The notes beneath the pieces were generated by a model. The model had not been told where the DNA came from and did not search any database. It saw nothing but the letters and a program-made list of their open reading frames with translations. DNA of 8,669 nucleotides, from contig SFLO01000065.1 in the NCBI GenBank assembly GCA_004553405.1, forward strand, positions 1 through 8,669. Direction: 5' to 3'. Of this stretch, positions 6,707 through 8,669 are shown piece after piece. Position numbers and translations under genes: made by a program. Position 1 is the stretch's first letter, and every line of letters begins with the position of its first letter. The stretch comes from Coriobacteriaceae bacterium (GTDB lineage: Bacteria; Actinomycetota; Coriobacteriia; Coriobacteriales; QAMH01).

Positions 6707-7648
6707 CAGCTCGACGATGAGCTTGCACAGCGGCCCGAACTCGATGCCGATGCTCTTGGCGGCGTCGGGCAGCAGGGAGGTGGCCGTCATGCCGGGCAGG
6801 GTGTTGGTCTCGAGGACCCACATCTCGCCGCTGGGAGACACGATGATGTCCGTGCGCGAGACACCGCGGCAGCCCAGGGCCTTGTGGGCCTCGACGGCCA
6901 GGCGCTGGCATTCGGCCAGCTGCTGGGCCGGGATGCGCGCGGGGATGATGTGGGTCGAGCCGCCGGGGGCATACTTGGCCTCGAAGTCGTAGAACTCGCT
7001 GCTGTCTTGGGTGACGATCTCGATCACAGGCAGGGCCTGGGGCTCTGCATTGCCCAGCACGGCCACAGTGGTCTCGACGCCGTCGACGAAGCTCTCCACC
7101 AGCAGGAGCGAGTCGTACTTGAAGGCCTCCTCGATGGCAGCCGGCAGCTGCTCGGCCTTGTCGATGATTGCCATGCCCAAGCTGGAGCCTTCGCTTGCGG
7201 GCTTGACCACGCAACGCTCGCCCACGACGGCGACGATGTCTTCGATGCGGTAATCCTGGCCGCGCACGAGGTCGACAGAACCCGGGGTGGGAAGCCCTGC
7301 CTGCCTGTATATGGCCTTGGCGCGCGTCTTGTCCATGGCAAGGGCGCTGGCAAGCACGCCGGACCCCGTGTAGGGGACGCGCATGAGCTCGAGCAGGCCC
7401 TGCATGCGACCATCCTCGCCGTCCCTGCCGTGCAGGGCGCAAAAGACCACGTCTGGCTCGCTTTCGATGATCTGCTGGATCATGTCCACATCGCCGGTGT
7501 CGACCTCTATGACGGGAAAGCCCATGCTGCGCAGGCCCTCTGCGCAGGCGGCACCGGACCTGAGGGATACCTCGCGCTCGCCGCTGCGGCCACCCTTCAA
7601 CAGCGTGACCTTGGTCTCGGCGGGAATGCAGGGCGTTGCGTTGATCAT
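6707..7648 (-). CDS. ddl: D-alanine--D-alanine ligase, with no stop codon before porG
   Basis: The enzyme joins two D-alanines with ATP in the cytoplasm, making the dipeptide that ends the peptidoglycan stem. It is an ATP-grasp protein. GGRSGEREVSLRSG near the N-terminus, HGRDGEDGRMQG, PYTGSGVLASALAMDKTRAK, VKPASEGSSLGM and FVDGVETTVAVLG follow in family order. The Mg-binding end has TDIIVSPSGEMWVLETNTLPGMT. Recognisable ligase ends at LIVEL (residue 314), a normal length. The frame then stays open, reading across porG out of frame and ending only at the porD stop (5711), 645 codons in all. A single extra base in the C5 run at 6700-6704 would end it at a TAG at 6648-6650, giving about 333 residues. 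The start at 7648 has GAGGGG about eight bases upstream. The left coordinate given here is the end of conserved sequence, not a stop codon. Confidence 0.9.
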
Positions 7649-7761
7649 TGTTGACCCCTCGGCTCGTGTGGACGGTTTCCTCGCAGTGGTATCTTAACTG
7701 AGCACCGCCGCCCTATGCCTGCAAGAGCATGTAGCCCCTGTGATTTTTGAAAGAGGAAGCT
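7649..7761. promoter_or_regulatory. Divergent promoter region between ddl and rlmN
   Basis: This 113-bp gap separates genes read outward in both directions, so it should hold a promoter for each. The AT-richer core GTATCTTAAC (7689-7698) contains TATCTT rightward, preceded by TGG like an extended -10, and TAAGAT leftward, so the two possible -10 elements overlap. I see no good -35 box for either at normal spacing. The position is sound; the exact boxes are tentative. Confidence 0.4.
7752..7757 (+). promoter_or_regulatory. Ribosome binding site of rlmN
   Basis: AGAGGA precedes the GTG at 7762-7764 by four bases. No in-frame ATG lies nearby and upstream, so this site supports a GTG start. Confidence 0.65.
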
Positions 7762-8669
7762 GTGGAAGCCATCCCCTCCCCCATCGACATCAAGGCCCTC
7801 ACCCACGCAGAGCTTGAGCGCCTGCTCGTAGACGACCTCGGCCAGGCCAAGTTTCGCGTCAAGCAGGTGGAGCAGTGGCTTTGGCAGAAGGGGGTCGGCT
7901 CCTTCGACGAGATGACCAACCTCTCCAAGGACCTGCGCGCTCAGCTGGCCGCGGCCTGCACCCTGCAGCTTCCCACCATCGTCACCCGCCAGTGCAGCGC
8001 AGACGGCACCCGCAAGTACCTCGTGCGCTTTGCGGACGGGATCGCCGTCGAGACCGTGGGCATCCCCTCCTCCGACGGTTCGCGCCTCACCGTGTGCTTC
8101 TCGACCCAGGCCGGGTGCGCCATGGGCTGCACCTTCTGCGCAACCGGTTGGGGTGGCTTCACGCGCAACCTCAACGCCGGCGAGATGGTCGAGCAGGTGC
8201 GCCTTGTGGGAAGCGACTTCGAGCGCCGTGTGACCAACGTGGTCGCCATGGGCCAGGGAGAGCCCTTCGCCAACTACGACGCCTCGATCGAGGCGCTGCG
8301 CCGCATCAACGCAGAGCTGGGCTTGGGAATCGGCGCGCGCCACATCACGCTGTCAAGCTGCGGCATCATCGGCGGTATCGAGAGGCTCGCGCGCGAGCCC
8401 GAGCAGTTCACGCTCGCCATCAGCCTCCACAGCGCCATCCAGGAAACGCGCGACACCATCATGCCCGGCGTCAAGGCCCACCCTCTCCCCCGCCTGCGCC
8501 AGGCCCTCAACGAATACGGGCAGCTCACCGGCAGGCGCCCCTCCCTCGAGTACGCCCTCATGGCGGGCGTCAACGACAGCGACGAACATCTCCGCTCGCT
8601 CGTCGACTTCTGCAGCGGCATGCTCTGCCACGTCAACCTCATCCCCCTCAACCCCATCAAACGCGACCC
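7762..8669 (+). CDS. rlmN: Dual-specificity 23S rRNA A2503 / tRNA A37 C2-methyltransferase RlmN, cut by the window end
   Basis: This radical-SAM enzyme methylates C2 of adenosine 2503 in 23S rRNA and of A37 in some tRNAs, supporting translational accuracy. The 302 codons present start at a GTG behind AGAGGA. The N-terminal accessory domain (KFRVKQVEQWLWQKG) leads to the radical-SAM cluster motif CAMGCTFC, Cys119, Cys123 and Cys126. Cys112, seven residues before the first cluster cysteine, sits where Cys118 lies in the E. coli enzyme. MGQGEPFANYD (163-173), HITLSSCG, LAISLHS and VNLIPLNP (291-298) complete the RlmN pattern. The catalytic methyl-carrying cysteine near the C-terminus (Cys355 in E. 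coli) lies beyond the window. It is transcribed away from ddl. The related resistance enzyme Cfr is unlikely, given the housekeeping context and overall RlmN pattern. Confidence 0.95.
   Translation, partial: MEAIPSPIDIKALTHAELERLLVDDLGQAKFRVKQVEQWLWQKGVGSFDEMTNLSKDLRAQLAAACTLQLPTIVTRQCSADGTRKYLVRFADGIAVETVGIPSSDGSRLTVCFSTQAGCAMGCTFCATGWGGFTRNLNAGEMVEQVRLVGSDFERRVTNVVAMGQGEPFANYDASIEALRRINAELGLGIGARHITLSSCGIIGGIERLAREPEQFTLAISLHSAIQETRDTIMPGVKAHPLPRLRQALNEYGQLTGRRPSLEYALMAGVNDSDEHLRSLVDFCSGMLCHVNLIPLNPIKRD

Noticed and set aside
5711..7648. A genuine Ddl-PorD fusion protein of 645 residues
   Set aside because: The middle of the frame is out-of-frame porG, Arg- and His-rich with no fold. porG and porD each have their own Shine-Dalgarno and overlapping start/stop signals. 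A sequencing indel or lost stop is simpler.
7714..7733. Imperfect inverted repeat CTATGC...GCATGTAG between ddl and rlmN
   Set aside because: The arms are short and interrupted, it has no terminator tail, and it matches no operator I know; chance is likely.

Overview
The window looks like high-GC DNA from an anaerobic, probably gut-associated actinomycete. Coriobacteriia is my best guess, inferred from the overall protein style, GC-rich codon use and an anaerobic 2-oxoacid metabolism; no marker gene proves it. A divergent promoter region near 7.7 kb separates a rightward rlmN (23S rRNA/tRNA adenine-C2 methyltransferase, cut by the right edge) from a leftward block: ddl (D-Ala-D-Ala ligase), porG-porD-porA-porB (a four-subunit pyruvate or 2-oxoacid:ferredoxin oxidoreductase), an intrinsic terminator, and then nifJ (single-chain pyruvate:ferredoxin oxidoreductase, PFOR), cut by the left edge.

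The por genes are packed as one translationally coupled unit: porG/porD and porD/porA each share one base (TGATG), and porA and porB are 1 nt apart. porG starts behind a strong Shine-Dalgarno immediately after ddl. A GC-rich hairpin with a T-rich tail follows porB, so nifJ is probably its own transcription unit, preceded by a 225-bp intergenic stretch rich in inverted repeats. The two enzymes use the same chemistry (2-oxoacid + CoA + oxidised ferredoxin to acyl-CoA + CO2 + reduced ferredoxin). One is built from separate gamma, delta, alpha and beta chains, the other as a single fused polypeptide, and they lie side by side.

Three things are wrong or unusual. (1) Codon use inside nifJ changes abruptly near 2150-2213. 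On the N-terminal side I count 12 CTC among 26 leucine codons; on the C-terminal side I count 0 CTC among 34 (33 CTG, 1 TTG). The gene is therefore a mosaic, by recombination or by a chimeric assembly with a Clostridia-like organism. (2) A perfect 52-bp tandem duplication (1305-1356 and 1357-1408) breaks the nifJ frame; removing one copy restores it exactly. (3) The ddl frame has no stop before porG and runs on to the porD stop; a one-base change in a C5 run at 6700-6704 would give it a stop just upstream of porG.

I see no tRNA, rRNA, CRISPR array, insertion sequence or phage gene. I find no convincing new system. The strongest second-look items are the mosaic and broken nifJ and the ddl-por junction, both of which need assembly checks before any biological reading.
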